Notes: generated from the letters alone by a model not told the origin. DNA of 8,103 nucleotides from an uncultured Actinomycetes bacterium (GCA_903867285.1 CAIPQX010000040.1:1-8103); one strand, 5' to 3'; shown: positions 1-6,282, counted from the stretch's first letter. A program made the numbers and translations.

Positions 1-270
1 AGTCATAATGTTGAGTTCGCCGGGATGAATCATCTGGATGCTTCCCAGTGAATCGCGGTGTTCAACTTTGCCTTCGAATAACCAGCTTACGGTTTGCAAC
101 CCCACATGTGGATGTGCGGCCACACTCATGGCATCTTCCTGTGCGGTCGGCCCGAAGTGATCGATGAAGCACCACGCACCGATTGTTCGCAGCGAGCGAT
201 GGGGCAAGCTGCGATGAATATCGATACCGGTTCTAGTGGTTAACTTAACCGTTCTAGGCGCGAGGATCAT
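1..270 (-). CDS. Pirin family protein (N-terminal 90 residues; 3' end outside window)
   Basis: Pirins are bicupin iron proteins; some are quercetin dioxygenases or redox-responsive regulators, and most bacterial ones have no proven substrate. The visible 90 residues read as a typical pirin N-terminal cupin: the RSLPHRSLRTIGAWCFIDHFG block (residues 20-40), then HPHVGLQTV with the first two expected metal ligands H53 and H55, followed by the HRDSLGS strand (71-77) and PGELNIMT at the window edge. The remaining two family metal ligands (His and Glu of the segment that normally follows) lie beyond base 1 and cannot be checked. The ATG at 268-270 overlaps the upstream lipoprotein stop by one base (TAATG), and I see no Shine-Dalgarno sequence, so translation is probably coupled to the lipoprotein gene. 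It is the third visible gene of a minus-strand operon beginning near 1244. Family assignment is secure; the substrate is unknown. Confidence 0.9.
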   Translation of the reverse strand, partial: MILAPRTVKLTTRTGIDIHRSLPHRSLRTIGAWCFIDHFGPTAQEDAMSVAAHPHVGLQTVSWLFEGKVEHRDSLGSIQMIHPGELNIMT

Positions 271-734
271 TACTTTGCGCTGTAAGTAGCTGACTTATAG
301 ATGGTGGCATAGAGCGCAGATACATTCTTGCCATCTGCTGTCTTTGGATCAAAGATGGAATCGTGTGGCCCAGCAACACTGTAAACAAAGCCGTTCTTTC
401 GGAGAACTTCTTGACCATAGGCAGGAGGTTCTGCCGGATTTTTAAGCCGATCAAATTTTGTAGCAGGGAATTCGTACACCGACATAAAGATCACTTTGGA
501 ACCGGTCGCGGGAAGGTAATAGATGATTGACTGGGATATGGCACCGTCTTTAGTGGCCTGCTTGGCAAAGTCTCCTGAGGCGACCGACACAACCAAGTGA
601 CTCAGAATTGTGGTATCAACATTCATTATTAGCGGCACGGGGGAGAGCGGCAACTTAAAAATTGCATGGGCGGAATTGCCACAACCTGTTAAAACTAAGA
701 GAGATATAAGAAGTGGTGCTAACAACTTTTTCAT
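270..734 (-). CDS. Small predicted lipoprotein of unknown function
   Basis: This is a 154-residue secreted protein with a lipoprotein signal: MKK positive end, hydrophobic core at residues 4-15, and lipobox L-T-G-C with the acylated cysteine at C18. The mature part is about 137 residues, soluble, without further membrane segments or cysteines. It contains a beta-like stretch (YYLPATGSKVIFMSVYEF, about 73-90) and an FVYSVAGPHDSIFDP segment (about 116-130) that looks conserved, but I cannot assign a family or function. The ATG at 732-734 lies 3 bases after the deacylase stop (738-740), with a good GGAGA ribosome binding site at 742-746 inside the end of that gene. The pirin follows with a one-base overlap, so the three genes form one operon. 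By family-independent logic it sits on the outer face of the cytoplasmic membrane. Confidence 0.85.
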   Translation of the reverse strand: MKKLLAPLLISLLVLTGCGNSAHAIFKLPLSPVPLIMNVDTTILSHLVVSVASGDFAKQATKDGAISQSIIYYLPATGSKVIFMSVYEFPATKFDRLKNPAEPPAYGQEVLRKNGFVYSVAGPHDSIFDPKTADGKNVSALYATIYKSATYSAK

Positions 735-737
735 TGA

Positions 738-1244
738 CTAATCTCCGACTATTAAGGGTTGTGCGTTAGTAGATTTTATAAGTTCCTCGTAGGTTGTGGG
801 GAATACCGCATGCGGGTGTCCGGCAGCTGCCCAGACCAGATCAAAGGCGGCTAGGGCTTCATCTATGAGTACAACTGGTTCTGGATTGGCCAGCGATCCA
901 TCATGCTGCCACCCAAATGGGCTGACGCCCCCGATGCTGATGCCCGAAGCAGATTTCACGAAGTCTGCATCAGCGCGGTGGAGTTCCTCAACCCCGATAC
1001 TCGCGGCGACAAGGGCGGTGTCGACTCGATGCGCCCCTGAGGTAATAACGAGTAGTGGGCGCCCATCGGGAAGTTTGAAGACGATTGAAGAGGCAATCTG
1101 ACCGACTTCTATGCCGAGCGCCGCCGCGGCTTCTGCAGCAGATCTGGCGCTCTCACTGAGGATTGTTACCTCGCCGTTGATGCCCCGCGTATGCATCTCG
1201 GCGGTTATCCGCTTGACTGAAGCGTTCTTTAAGACATCTTCCAT
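738..1244 (-). CDS. YbaK/EbsC (ProX-like) aminoacyl-tRNA deacylase family protein
   Basis: Members of this fold hydrolyse mischarged tRNAs (for example Cys- or Ala-tRNAPro) in trans, as quality control for translation. The 168-residue product has the single-domain length and family hallmarks: SSIVFK with K57 in the place of the conserved active-site lysine, LLVITSGAHRVD (64-75), the GGVSPFG loop (105-111), PVVLID (123-128) and WAAAGHPHAVFP (138-149). The specific mischarged substrate cannot be told from sequence. I start at the ATG 1242-1244: residues MEDVLKNASVKR fit the family N terminus, and a TACAAT -10 box ends 6 bases upstream, as for a leaderless mRNA. A longer in-frame start at 1286 would add 14 non-family residues and run into the divergent gene. 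It leads the operon with the lipoprotein (3-bp gap) and pirin. Confidence 0.87.
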   Translation of the reverse strand: MEDVLKNASVKRITAEMHTRGINGEVTILSESARSAAEAAAALGIEVGQIASSIVFKLPDGRPLLVITSGAHRVDTALVAASIGVEELHRADADFVKSASGISIGGVSPFGWQHDGSLANPEPVVLIDEALAAFDLVWAAAGHPHAVFPTTYEELIKSTNAQPLIVGD

Positions 1245-1250
1245 ATGGGA

Positions 1251-1256
1251 ATTGTA
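1251..1256 (-). promoter_or_regulatory. -10 box (TACAAT) of the YbaK-family operon, leaderless arrangement
   Basis: On the minus strand TACAAT is followed by six bases and then the ATG at 1244, which would put the transcription start at or within a base of the start codon. No Shine-Dalgarno sequence sits in front of this ATG. Leaderless mRNAs are common in Actinobacteria. No convincing -35 element is visible at 16-18 bases upstream, where it would overlap the first codons of the divergent gene. Confidence 0.6.
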
Positions 1257-1263
1257 GGAGTAA

Positions 1264-1272
1264 TGAGATACT
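1264..1272 (+). promoter_or_regulatory. Possible extended -10 (TG-A-GATACT) of the PaiB-like gene
   Basis: A TGnGATACT element ends six bases before the ATG at 1279, the spacing expected for a leaderless start. The first base departs from the TAnnnT consensus and no good -35 is visible. The purine-rich GGAG at 1257-1260 is too far (18 bases) to act as the ribosome binding site. It overlaps the promoter of the divergent operon, so the two polymerases should compete. Confidence 0.35.
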
Positions 1273-1278
1273 AATCGC

Positions 1279-1929
1279 ATGTACATCCCGCCCTTGAATA
1301 GAGTCGAAGATTGGGATGAAATCCAACGCTTCGTAGCTTCCGTGAGAGCGGCAGATTTAGTTACCGTAAATCCAGATGGGCTTCCAGTATCAACGTTAAT
1401 GCCAATGATGTGGGTAGATGTTGACCCAACCAGTGGGATCTATGGCCGCCTCATCATGCATATGGCGCGCGGTAATCAGCAGTGGAAGACAATTTCGCCC
1501 GGTACTCAAGGGTTGGCAATTTTGCATGGTGGACAAGCCTATATATCACCCAGCAACTACGGCAATAAAGTCACCGATCACAAGGTCGTTCCTACATGGA
1601 ATTATCAATCGGTGCATTTAGGCGGCATAGTTGAGGTAAGCGAAGATATTGAATTATTACGTCAGATAGTCACAAATTTAACAGCGCACCATGAAGTCAA
1701 CCGAGAGGTACCTTGGTCTGCAGATGAGTCTGATCCGCACTATTTCGAAGTGCAACTCAAAGGAATTATCGCTGTCATTCTTCATGTGAATAAGGTTGAA
1801 GCGAAATCGAAGATCAGCCAGAATAAATCCCAAGAGGATCGCGTACGAATAGTTGAAGATCTCTTTATTTCGGGTATTCCTGGCGAGGAGATTATCGCAA
1901 ACGAGATGCAACGATATCTGACAGATTAA
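1279..1929 (+). CDS. PaiB-type FMN-binding protein (FMN-binding negative transcriptional regulator family)
   Basis: This family has a split-barrel flavin-binding fold. The founding member, Bacillus PaiB, was described as a negative regulator of sporulation and protease genes, but many members are more likely flavin or heme-handling enzymes. The 216-residue product matches family length and motifs: the MYIPP N terminus, MHMARGNQQW (61-70, the usual HLARANPQW block), GQAYISPSNYG (86-96), VVPTWNYQSVHLGG (103-116), LTAHHE (134-139) and the C-terminal KSKISQNKSQEDR (176-188, the usual KLSQN block). There is no DNA-binding helix-turn-helix, so a regulatory role should not be assumed. The MYIPP start at 1279 is the family start and is probably leaderless. 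Its 3' end overlaps the convergent dehydrogenase by four bases (1926-1929). Confidence 0.88.
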   Translation: MYIPPLNRVEDWDEIQRFVASVRAADLVTVNPDGLPVSTLMPMMWVDVDPTSGIYGRLIMHMARGNQQWKTISPGTQGLAILHGGQAYISPSNYGNKVTDHKVVPTWNYQSVHLGGIVEVSEDIELLRQIVTNLTAHHEVNREVPWSADESDPHYFEVQLKGIIAVILHVNKVEAKSKISQNKSQEDRVRIVEDLFISGIPGEEIIANEMQRYLTD

Positions 1930-2831
1930 ACCTCAATAATATTTAAAGGCTCTAACCCATCGGCAATCCGCTGCAGTTGCTCTTCGATAAACCGCCGTCC
2001 GCGCTTTTCAAAAGCTTCGGAGTCCCCACCAACATGCGGGGTGATTAGAACATTCTTAGCCTTCCAAAGTGGATGGCCGGGTGGAAGTGGCTCAGGATCG
2101 GTGACATCAAGAGCAGCGCTGATTCGTCCCGTATTAAGTTCTGCGACGAGCGCATCGGTATCCACTACTTTGCCGCGCGCTACATTGATCAAGATTGCCC
2201 CATCCTTCATAAGCGCCAAACGCCTGGCATTTATGAGGTTATTGCTCTCATCATTGAGGGGGACTATCAAAAATAGGAAGTCAAAAGTTGGAAGTAACTC
2301 ATCGAGTTTTCCTAGCGTGAGCGAACCATTCATCCCAGAACGAGAAAAGGAGGTGATCTCAACTTCATATGGTTTGAGATAGGAGACCAAGGTCTGGCCA
2401 ATGGATCCTGCTCCAATAATTCCAATAACGCTGTCGTTGAGCGATCCCATACGTTCGTGGCTCCACAAGCCCTGATCTTGCTCTCGGACGAAATCAGGAA
2501 TCCCCCGCTTCATTGCGATAGCCAGACCTACCGCGAGTTCGGCCGTAGACGCATTGTGCACGCCACGCGCGTTGCAGAGCGTCATCCCAGGTCGAAGATA
2601 GGGAAGTGCGCTTTCATACCCAGCATTGGGCACTTGCAGTATTTGCAAGTTGCTCATCGCTTTAACCGGTTCTAGAAATTCGACCCCAGTCATATATGGT
2701 TGAACGTAAATGGTTATCCGTGACAAGTCAGAGCTATCGAGCGGATGATCAGCGAGAGATAAGTTGCCAAACCCTGCTGGAACTTTTAAATCTGACCACT
2801 CACTCCAAACCGTATGCTTAATGAGCGCCAT
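1926..2831 (-). CDS. D-2-hydroxyacid dehydrogenase (NAD-binding, phosphoglycerate dehydrogenase-like)
   Basis: This cytoplasmic oxidoreductase should interconvert a D-2-hydroxyacid and a 2-oxoacid with NAD(P)H. The 301-residue product has the dinucleotide-binding GAGSIG (140-145, GxGxxG) in VIGIIGAGSIGQTL, and the full catalytic triad: R219 in NVARG, E247 in TDPEPLPP, H266 in ITPHVGG. It also has the dimer/hinge segment STAELAVGLAIAMKRG (95-110). It lacks the C-terminal ACT-type regulatory domain of many SerA enzymes, so a serine-pathway role is not implied; substrate unknown. Its ATG (2829-2831) overlaps the stop of the cytosine deaminase by one base (TAATG), a strong sign of translational coupling and of a shared operon, though no textbook step links the two enzymes. 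The 3' end overlaps the convergent PaiB-like gene by four bases. Confidence 0.9.
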   Translation of the reverse strand: MALIKHTVWSEWSDLKVPAGFGNLSLADHPLDSSDLSRITIYVQPYMTGVEFLEPVKAMSNLQILQVPNAGYESALPYLRPGMTLCNARGVHNASTAELAVGLAIAMKRGIPDFVREQDQGLWSHERMGSLNDSVIGIIGAGSIGQTLVSYLKPYEVEITSFSRSGMNGSLTLGKLDELLPTFDFLFLIVPLNDESNNLINARRLALMKDGAILINVARGKVVDTDALVAELNTGRISAALDVTDPEPLPPGHPLWKAKNVLITPHVGGDSEAFEKRGRRFIEEQLQRIADGLEPLNIIEV

Positions 2832-3277
2832 TACTCTTCGCCGATATCTTCATTCCAGACGTCGGGCTTCTCTGAAATGAACTTCGCCATCAAATCTTTG
2901 CACTCTTGTGAGTTTAGGTTTATAACTTCGACGCCGTGCGAGCGCAGCAACTCTTCGGCGCCCATGAATGTCTCATTCTCACCGAGTACTACTCGAGGAA
3001 TTCCATAGAGCAAGATCGCCCCGCTACACATATGACAGGGAGATAAGGTCGTATACATCGTAGCTTTGGCATAAACGCTCGCCGGGAGCCGTCCGATATT
3101 CTCGAGGCAATCGGTCTCTCCGTGGCGTATAGCGCTACCTTGCTGGACCCTCTTGTTGTATCCGACACCGAGGACCTTGCCATCTACAACCAGCGCTCCA
3201 CCGATGGGGACCCCGCCCTCGGAGCCACCCTGGCGCGCAGCCGCTATCGCAAACTCTAGAAATGCCTGGTCGTCCAT
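2831..3277 (-). CDS. Cytosine deaminase, yeast Fcy1-like (zinc-dependent CDA fold)
   Basis: The predicted reaction is cytosine + water to uracil + ammonia. The 148-residue protein has the zinc/catalytic set of the small cytidine-deaminase-fold enzymes: H52-G-E54 and the PCxxC site C81/C84 (SPCHMCSGA). From my knowledge of Saccharomyces Fcy1 it aligns nearly end to end: GGVPIGG (21-27), N41, HGE, CLENIGRL (57-64), LYTTLSPC-like 74-81, YGIPR and GEN (91-101), F104, and the C-terminal W141-x-EDIGE with D144. These match Fcy1 N51, H62, E64, C91, C94, F114, W152 and D155, including the substrate-lid residues. That favours free cytosine over tRNA adenosine (TadA) or guanine, and it is unlike the unrelated amidohydrolase CodA of E. 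coli. The ATG has GGGGAG at 3281-3286, an unusually short 3-base spacing. It is divergent from the base permease, its likely functional partner, and coupled to the downstream dehydrogenase. Confidence 0.85.
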   Translation of the reverse strand: MDDQAFLEFAIAAARQGGSEGGVPIGGALVVDGKVLGVGYNKRVQQGSAIRHGETDCLENIGRLPASVYAKATMYTTLSPCHMCSGAILLYGIPRVVLGENETFMGAEELLRSHGVEVINLNSQECKDLMAKFISEKPDVWNEDIGEE

Positions 3278-3306
3278 TTTCTCCCCATTTCGCCCTTAAG
3301 GTGCCT

Positions 3307-3312
3307 ACTTTA
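3307..3312 (-). promoter_or_regulatory. Candidate -10 (TAAAGT) for the deaminase operon
   Basis: TAAAGT on the minus strand fits TAnnnT and would start transcription near 3300, giving a leader of about 22 bases that includes the GGGGAG ribosome binding site at 3281-3286. No TTGnnn -35 is seen at the right distance, so the promoter is either weak or activator-dependent. Confidence 0.35.
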
Positions 3313-3313
3313 A

Positions 3314-3324
3314 GTGAAAATCAC
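3314..3324. promoter_or_regulatory. Candidate operator: GTGA-AAA-TCAC palindrome
   Basis: Perfect 4-base arms surround an AAA centre. The palindrome falls between the candidate -10 of the deaminase (3307-3312) and its -35 position, and overlaps the -35 position for the candidate permease -10 at 3338-3343. One bound regulator could therefore control both divergent units. Arms this short occur often by chance, so this rests mainly on position. Confidence 0.3.
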
Positions 3325-3337
3325 CTGAGTGTGTGCT

Positions 3338-3343
3338 TAACAT
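3338..3343 (+). promoter_or_regulatory. Candidate -10 (TAACAT) for the permease
   Basis: TAACAT fits TAnnnT and would give the permease mRNA a leader of roughly 100 bases containing the competing hairpins at 3375-3422. There is no clear -35. A second -10-like match, TATACG at 3358-3363, is weaker but would also leave the hairpin segment within the leader. Confidence 0.3.
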
Positions 3344-3374
3344 CGGACGCAATTCCCTATACGGTTTCACCATT

Positions 3375-3422
3375 CCCCCGGTCTATGAGCCGTCATTTCA
3401 TACGGGGTCGCAAACACCCCCG
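3375..3422 (+). repeat. Competing inverted repeats in the permease leader
   Basis: One CGGGG segment (3403-3407) can pair with either of two CCCCCG copies, upstream at 3375-3380 or downstream at 3417-3422. The downstream option also forms GGGGT/ACCCC (3404-3408 with 3416-3420) around the 7-base loop CGCAAAC. The two pairings cannot coexist, the arrangement seen in attenuators and riboswitch expression platforms. Neither hairpin covers the ribosome binding site at 3434-3438 and no U-run follows, so any switch would have to act indirectly. Whether this region is transcribed is not shown. Confidence 0.35.
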
Positions 3423-3447
3423 ATAACAAAATGAGGAGACTAGACGT

Positions 3448-4827
3448 ATGTCCAATCTAGAAATGCGAGAAGGCGAGTACGGGGACAAGGTCCTCGCCGT
3501 CGAACCCGGTGGAATTGAATCCATCCCGGCAAAAGACCGTCACGGCAAGGCGCGTAACCTCTTTGCCACCTGGACCAGCCCTAACTTGGAGTTCGCCACT
3601 ATTTACGTTGGAGCGCTCGGAGTTCTCTTCTTCGGTCTGACTTTTTGGCAGGCAGCGCTCGCCATCGTGATCGGAAACGTTTTAGGTGGACTCGGTCAAT
3701 ATGTCCTTACCCAGGATGGCCCAAAGTACGGTGTGCCACAGATGGTTGTTGGCCGCGCCGCCTTTGGAAAGTTAGGAAATATCTTGCCATCTGTCTTCAA
3801 TGCAGGCGCAGCTGGCATTGGTTGGTTCGCAGTTAACAGCGTATCCGGCGCTTTCGCGCTGGCTGATCTCACCAAAATGAAGGTCATCGTTGCCTTGGTC
3901 ATCGTTGTCTTGGTACAGGTGATAATCGCCTTTATCGGTCACAATTTGGTTCAGACAGTTGAAAAATATTTATTCCCATACCTAGTTATTGTCTTTGGAA
4001 TAGCCGCAATTTATGCACTCAGCAAGGGAAACCTCAGCGCACATTCAAATGGCCATACTCCTGGAGGATTCCTGCTCTTAGTAGGAGCGTCATACGGTTA
4101 TGCCGCTGGTTGGAACCCCTTCTCATCTGACTTCGCTCGCTACCTGCCGGCATCAACCGATGCAAAGGCTGCTGGTCGTTTTGCAGGACTAGGAATCTTT
4201 GTTTCATCCACAGTTCTTGAAATTGTTGGCGCAGCTGCCGTGACTGCTGGTATGCACGGCTATGGCGCGAACACAAACCCAACCGGTGACTTCACGCATT
4301 TGATGCCAACCTTCCTTGGAAAATTGGTATTGCTTGGAATCGTTGGCGGATCAATTGCTGCTAACGTGCTTAACATTTACTCCGGTTCAATGTCCTTCCT
4401 AACGATCGGAATCAAGTTGGGCAGCCATCAACGCCGTGCAATTTCAGCGGTTGTATTTGGAATCCTAGGATTTCTGTTAGCCCGTGCTGCGATCAATAAC
4501 CCAGCAAACAACTACGAGAACTTCCTGCTCGTCATGTCCTACTGGATTGGACCATGGCTTGGAGTCATGATTGCTGATAAGGCGCTCCGGAAAGGTGCAT
4601 CTATCGAGAGGCTTCTCTTCGCCACGCGTGAAAATATCGCTGGACCGATCGCATTTGTAGTCTCTGGGTTTATTTCAATCTGGGGATTCTCGAATCAGTC
4701 CTACTACTCAGGTTACTTTGTAAAGCGTCACCCAGGGATTGGCGATATAGCCTTCTTGGTTGGATTCGTTCTCGCCTTCGCTATTTACTACGTAACAGCT
4801 GCGAAGAAAGTTAAAGCTGAAAAGTAA
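3448..4827 (+). CDS. NCS1-family cytosine/purine permease
   Basis: This inner-membrane transporter of the nucleobase:cation symporter-1 family (CodB/Mhp1-like) should import cytosine or a related base with a proton or sodium ion. At 459 residues it has the usual length and about twelve hydrophobic segments. Family blocks seen are GPKYGVPQMVVGRAAFG (91-107), AGIGWFAVN (122-130), GYAAGWNPFSSDFARYLP (217-234) and NVLNIYSGSMS (306-316). W126 and W222 sit where Mhp1 carries the two tryptophans that sandwich the base, an inference from motif position. The start has an AGGAG ribosome binding site at 3434-3438 with 9-base spacing. It is transcribed away from an Fcy1-like deaminase, which makes cytosine the leading substrate, although uracil, purines or hydantoins cannot be excluded. 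It ends 11 bases before the convergent guaB1 stop, with no obvious terminator between. Confidence 0.9.
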   Translation: MSNLEMREGEYGDKVLAVEPGGIESIPAKDRHGKARNLFATWTSPNLEFATIYVGALGVLFFGLTFWQAALAIVIGNVLGGLGQYVLTQDGPKYGVPQMVVGRAAFGKLGNILPSVFNAGAAGIGWFAVNSVSGAFALADLTKMKVIVALVIVVLVQVIIAFIGHNLVQTVEKYLFPYLVIVFGIAAIYALSKGNLSAHSNGHTPGGFLLLVGASYGYAAGWNPFSSDFARYLPASTDAKAAGRFAGLGIFVSSTVLEIVGAAAVTAGMHGYGANTNPTGDFTHLMPTFLGKLVLLGIVGGSIAANVLNIYSGSMSFLTIGIKLGSHQRRAISAVVFGILGFLLARAAINNPANNYENFLLVMSYWIGPWLGVMIADKALRKGASIERLLFATRENIAGPIAFVVSGFISIWGFSNQSYYSGYFVKRHPGIGDIAFLVGFVLAFAIYYVTAAKKVKAEK

Positions 4828-4838
4828 TTAACAAATAA

Positions 4839-6281
4839 TTACCAAGAAGTGTGAAGTGGGCGTCCCTCTGCATAACCCGATGCAGATTGGATGCCCACGA
4901 CGCATTTATCGTGAAATTCATTGATAGTGGCCGCTCCGGCATAAGTAAATGAGGAGCGGACGCCAGCGATAATCTGATCAATAAGATCTTCGACTCCAGG
5001 ACGAGCTGGATCTATATACATGCGGCTAGATGAGATACCTTCTTCAAAGATTCGCTTTCGTGCCCGATCAAAGGCGCTCTCTTGTGTGGTACGCGCATTA
5101 ACAGCGCGTGCAGAAGCCATTCCGAAAGACTCTTTATAGAGCTTGCCACTCGTGTCTCTGATTAAATCTCCAGGGCTTTCCAAGGTACCTGCAAACCACG
5201 AGCCGATCATTACCTGTGACGCACCTGCAGCTAGTGCCAAGGCGACATCGCGGGGATGGCGAACGCCACCATCGGCCCAGACATGCTTGCCCATGGTGCG
5301 GGCTTGTGCCGCGCATTCAACTACTGCGGAGAATTGGGGACGACCAACACCGGTCTGCATTCTGGTGGTGCACATCGCTCCGGGTCCGACTCCAACTTTG
5401 ATGATGTCCGCGCCGGCTTCAATAAGATCTTTGGTCCCTTGTGCTGTAACAATATTTCCAGCGACGATTGGAACGCCAGGTTTGAGCGCTCTGACTGCTT
5501 TGATCGCCTCAATCATCTTGGCTTGGTGTCCATGCGCAGTATCTATGATGAGGCAATCTGACCCAGCGGCCAATAACGCCTTTGCTTTGCCCGCGACATC
5601 GCCATTGATTCCGATCGCTGTAGCAACACGTAACCGGTTCTTGGAATCAAGTGCTGGGCGATAGAGGGTGGCACGAAGTGCTCCGGCCTTCGTAAGAATT
5701 CCTACTAAATCCCCACCGGTGCTGACGATTGCGGCGAATTCGCGACGACTTTCTTCCAGCGCTTCATATGCCTGACGTGGTTCGACACTGTCTCGCAGAG
5801 TTGTGAAATCGGTATGCATGATCTGGCGGAGCTGGGTGAAGCGATCTACTCGCTCTAGATCACCCTGCGTGATTACGCCGATCGGCTTTGTTTTATCCAC
5901 AACGACAAGGATTCCATGAGCGCGCTTTGTAATAAGATCCAAGGCGCTAGCCGCGGTCTCGGTGGCTTCTAAGGTGGCTGGTGTTTCAAAAACTATATGT
6001 CGAGTCTTAACCCAGGCTATGACGTCTGCAATGATTTCGAGTGGGATATCTTGCGGAATTACTACTAGCCCACCGCGGCGAGCAACTGTCTCGGCCATAC
6101 GTCGCCCAGCTATTGCCGTCATGTTGGCTACGACGATAGGAATTGTGGTGCCAGTGCCATCATCGGTAGCAAGGTCGACATCCATCCGGCTAGCGATCTG
6201 GGTGTAATTGGGAACCATGAACACATCGTCATATGTGAGATCGTGTGTTTGTCCGGAAACGGGGCTACTTAAGAAATGCAC
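4839..6281 (-). CDS. guaB1: GuaB1-family IMP dehydrogenase-related protein, probable CBS-domain GMP reductase
   Basis: This 480-residue (beta/alpha)8-barrel enzyme of the IMPDH/GMPR family has two CBS motifs inserted at about 95-210. Barrel landmarks are IIDTAHGHQ (245-253, D247), PIVAGNIVTA (271-280), the active-site loop GVGPGAMCTTR with nucleophile C304 and T306, WADGGVRHPRDV (335-346) and VMIG (357-360). The classic IMPDH flap is not recognisable; instead it has SFGMASARAV (385-394) and EEGISSSRMYIDP (413-425), the GuaB1 pattern. The mycobacterial guaB1 product was shown to be a GMP reductase (GMP + NADPH to IMP + NH3), with the CBS module mediating regulation by nucleotides, so that is the expected activity here. 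The start codon is GTG (6279-6281), probably leaderless behind TATAGT at 6290-6295. It is convergent with the permease and divergent from tatB. Confidence 0.88.
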   Translation of the reverse strand: MHFLSSPVSGQTHDLTYDDVFMVPNYTQIASRMDVDLATDDGTGTTIPIVVANMTAIAGRRMAETVARRGGLVVIPQDIPLEIIADVIAWVKTRHIVFETPATLEATETAASALDLITKRAHGILVVVDKTKPIGVITQGDLERVDRFTQLRQIMHTDFTTLRDSVEPRQAYEALEESRREFAAIVSTGGDLVGILTKAGALRATLYRPALDSKNRLRVATAIGINGDVAGKAKALLAAGSDCLIIDTAHGHQAKMIEAIKAVRALKPGVPIVAGNIVTAQGTKDLIEAGADIIKVGVGPGAMCTTRMQTGVGRPQFSAVVECAAQARTMGKHVWADGGVRHPRDVALALAAGASQVMIGSWFAGTLESPGDLIRDTSGKLYKESFGMASARAVNARTTQESAFDRARKRIFEEGISSSRMYIDPARPGVEDLIDQIIAGVRSSFTYAGAATINEFHDKCVVGIQSASGYAEGRPLHTSW

Positions 6282-6282
6282 G

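Larger units (their letters stand above)
3278..3447. other. 170-bp divergent control region between deaminase and permease
   Basis: This is the longest non-coding stretch in the window. Both flanking genes start at its edges. It contains a short palindrome (3314-3324), weak -10-like hexamers on both strands, a GC-rich segment with competing inverted repeats (3375-3422), and an ATGA/TCAT mini-hairpin with loop GCCG (3385-3396). I do not recognise a known riboswitch class in it on either strand. Confidence 0.6.

Noticed and set aside
254..454. Minus-strand open frame over the lipoprotein/pirin junction
   Set aside because: It is out of frame with two well-supported genes and has no recognisable protein features.
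796..1101. Plus-strand open frame antisense to the YbaK-family gene
   Set aside because: No ribosome binding site or family resemblance; the opposite strand has clear conserved motifs.
1245..1286. Longer start for the YbaK-family gene at 1286
   Set aside because: The 14 extra residues are not family-like, they run into the divergent gene's start, and the TACAAT -10 box would lie inside the coding sequence.
2831..3277. TadA tRNA adenosine deaminase or guanine deaminase assignment
   Set aside because: TadA has HAE and PCPMC with a different C terminus; here HGE, SPCHMC, F104 and the W-x-EDIGE end match Fcy1.
3340..3430. Cobalamin- or ydaO-type riboswitch on the minus strand, suggested by GGGGGAATGGTGAAACCG
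   Set aside because: Only a short GGTGAAA-like stretch matches; the rest of the conserved core of either class is absent and the downstream gene is not a typical target.
5143..5664. Long plus-strand open frame (173 codons) inside guaB1
   Set aside because: It is antisense to a conserved enzyme region, with low-complexity Ala/Pro/Cys-rich composition typical of a shadow frame.
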